Shown piece by piece: positions 4,691 through 5,762 of a stretch of 5,762 bases of DNA. The notes beneath the pieces were generated by a model. It was not told where the DNA came from and did no database searches. It saw nothing but the letters and a program-made list of their open reading frames with translations. Within the stretch, counting starts at the first letter, position 1, and each line of letters opens with the position of its first letter. Origin of the DNA: JBBEDS01 sp040881175 (GTDB lineage: Bacteria > Patescibacteriota > Minisyncoccia > 2-02-FULL-40-12 > IGHO2-01-FULL-4-A); assembly GCA_040881175.1 (NCBI GenBank), contig JBBEDS010000005.1, positions 1-5,762 of the forward strand, given 5' to 3'. A program made the position numbers and the translations under genes.

Positions 4691-5707
4691 ATGATACCTA
4701 ATTTTACGCCTACAAAGATCGGCGTCATCAAAAGCGGCGGAGTCGTTAATGGATCTTTCGGTGTCGGCGCATACCGCGTCTTATCGAAATGCCTGGAGCA
4801 GCATGGACTGAAAGTGTCTAAGGTTATCGCTAACTCAGCTCAGGCTTTTTCCGTACTCCTTGAGTCGGTAGGCAAATTTAATGAGATATCACAGATCTGG
4901 CTTGAACTGACAGCAGATCAGGTCTTTAAATTCCACTATTGGGATACGCCACTCAATCCGTTGAGAAGAGGCGCCATTCTGGATAGCAGCCCCTTGAGGA
5001 AGAATGTTGGTATCTGGTCAGAAGGTTATCTAGACCAAATCGTCAGCGACCAGGCTACTCCATTCGAGATCATAGCTACTAACTTCAAGACTGGTGAGCC
5101 CATGTATCTTCCCAATCAACCTAAATACAGGGATCGCTTAGTGGATATTAGTATGGCGTCTGCTGGCTTGATTCCATTTCTCGGCCCGACAGTTGTCGAG
5201 ATCTGTGGCGAGCAGTTAATATTAGGCGACGGAGCCTTCTCCGATGATATGCCTCTCAAGAGGTTGGTTGATGAAGGGTGCGACCTAATATTCGTCATTG
5301 ATGCCTATGGAGGTGATGTCAGCTTCTATGACCTGGAAAGCCTGAGCTGGCCGGATCTCCTCACTAGGGGATTCGAGATCATGTCCAACCATAATTCACG
5401 TCGTAGTATCGGATTGAATGAGCAGAGAAATGCTACTATAGCGGTTCTCGATCATTTAAGAACGGAGTTGATAAAGCGTTATGGTCCCGATAGCGATGCA
5501 GCGAACATGGCTAGGGAAGCCAAAGGAATACTCGGCCTCCATGGGATGCAGAGATTCAAGTTGGTTTGGATCAAGAGCGTCAAGCGATTCCGCAATATCG
5601 GTCTGCGGGATATTAATCCGGAAAATATGAAAAATGCAATGGAACTTGGCTATTGGTCTGCCAAGCTGGCCATGCACAATCTCGGATTAGATTCCGACAA
5701 AGTTTAA
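4691..5707 (+). CDS. Patatin-like (PNPLA) phospholipase-family protein with degenerate active-site motif
   Basis: Patatin-fold enzymes use a Ser-Asp dyad to cleave acyl esters of phospholipids or other lipids. 338 residues, no signal peptide or membrane helix seen, so probably cytosolic or peripheral. Family marks in order: glycine-rich oxyanion-hole region at 14-27 (KSGGVVNGSFGVGA), nucleophile-elbow position at 45-53 with Ser49, IIATNFKTGEP at 128-137, SMASAGLIPFLGP at 154-166, and the catalytic Asp180 in GDGAFSDDMPL. The C-terminal third is less typical. What is odd: the usual GxSxG elbow reads A47-N48-S49-A50-Q51, so both glycines are missing, and the Arg or Lys usual in the oxyanion loop appears to be Asn20. 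Ser49 and Asp180 remain, so activity is possible but unsure; it may be a divergent or inactive member. It stands alone between two terminators and its substrate cannot be inferred. Confidence 0.82.
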   Translation: MIPNFTPTKIGVIKSGGVVNGSFGVGAYRVLSKCLEQHGLKVSKVIANSAQAFSVLLESVGKFNEISQIWLELTADQVFKFHYWDTPLNPLRRGAILDSSPLRKNVGIWSEGYLDQIVSDQATPFEIIATNFKTGEPMYLPNQPKYRDRLVDISMASAGLIPFLGPTVVEICGEQLILGDGAFSDDMPLKRLVDEGCDLIFVIDAYGGDVSFYDLESLSWPDLLTRGFEIMSNHNSRRSIGLNEQRNATIAVLDHLRTELIKRYGPDSDAANMAREAKGILGLHGMQRFKLVWIKSVKRFRNIGLRDINPENMKNAMELGYWSAKLAMHNLGLDSDKV

Positions 5708-5728
5708 CCCCTCGCGGGGTTTTAATTT
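5706..5728 (+). terminator. Intrinsic terminator of the patatin-like gene
   Basis: AACCCC-TCGC-GGGGTT, a 6-bp stem with a 4-nt loop, continues into TTTTAATTT. The left arm begins in the last two bases of the TAA stop, so termination follows translation almost at once. The stem is GC-rich and compact; the U-run is broken by AA. Confidence 0.75.
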
Positions 5729-5731
5729 ATG

Positions 5732-5760
5732 TTTACTTTTAACAAAATCAGTGTTAAAAT
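5732..5760 (+). promoter_or_regulatory. Promoter at the right edge, for a gene beyond the window
   Basis: TTTACT (5732-5737, 4/6), exactly 17 bp, then TAAAAT (5755-5760, 5/6) preceded by TGT, an extended -10 motif. It points out of the window. It lies 3 nt after the patatin terminator tail, the same terminator-then-promoter arrangement seen at 2454-2516 and 4582-4645. Confidence 0.6.
5737..5759. repeat. Operator-like inverted repeat over the edge promoter
   Basis: TTTTAACA (5737-5744) and TGTTAAAA (5752-5759) are perfect 8-bp complements separated by 7 bp. The arms touch the last base of the -35 box and five bases of the -10 box, the classic position for a repressor site. The half-site centres are 15 bp apart. 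I do not recognise the motif as that of a known regulator; it is not CIRCE, LexA or FNR-like. Confidence 0.5.
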
Positions 5761-5762
5761 AT

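Noticed and set aside
4691..5707. Patatin gene as an anti-phage effector (CBASS CapV-like)
   Set aside because: No cyclic-nucleotide synthase, ubiquitin-like or other defence gene lies beside it; it is a single-gene unit between terminators. The left neighbour is HU and the right neighbour is unseen.
1..5762. CRISPR array, insertion sequence, tRNA or rRNA genes, replication origin
   Set aside because: No spaced direct repeats, transposase, terminal repeats, tRNA cloverleaf, rRNA signature or DnaA-box cluster was seen on either strand.
1..5762. Recoded TGA as in Gracilibacteria or Absconditabacteria
   Set aside because: No in-frame TGA is found in any recognised gene and all six visible stops are TAA, so nothing calls for recoding.

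Overview
The window looks like a piece of a chromosome from an uncultivated bacterium, probably a metagenomic scaffold because it contains a run of exactly 100 Ns (2197-2296). All recognisable genes are ordinary bacterial housekeeping or regulatory genes: tRNA 2-thiouridylase (mnmA), cofactor-independent phosphoglycerate mutase (gpmI), a DksA/TraR-type zinc-finger protein, RNase Y (rny), an HU-family DNA-binding protein and a patatin-like lipase. The gene mix, the compact spacing and the GpmI sequence style suggest Patescibacteria (CPR). That is an inference only; no marker here proves it. All six visible genes end in TAA and none contains an in-frame TGA, so the standard code fits.

Layout. 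Positions 1-504 hold the 3' part of mnmA on the + strand. It converges on gpmI (2084-501, - strand), and the two stop codons share the palindrome TTAA at 501-504. A likely gpmI terminator lies inside the mnmA coding region. Positions 2085-2296 hold a short divergent control region followed by the assembly gap. Immediately after the gap, 2297-2419 encodes the C-terminal C4 zinc finger of a DksA/TraR-family protein; its start and most of its length are lost in the gap. A GNRA-loop terminator follows, then a strong sigma70-like promoter and a leader of about 160 nt that lead into rny (2682-4214). HU (4275-4553) follows after 60 nt with a near-perfect Shine-Dalgarno sequence, and two hairpins end that unit. 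The patatin-like gene (4691-5707) has its own promoter and terminator. A last promoter, overlapped by a perfect 8-bp inverted repeat, points out of the right edge.

How the genes relate. No shared pathway is visible; they are independent functions: tRNA wobble modification, glycolysis, RNA polymerase-associated regulation, mRNA decay, nucleoid structure and lipid hydrolysis. I found no defence island, mobile element, CRISPR array, tRNA or rRNA, and I do not see a new multi-gene system. The most notable points are the hidden DksA/TraR fragment at the gap, the patatin with a degenerate nucleophile elbow, the interlocked 3' ends of mnmA and gpmI, and the control dyad at the right edge.
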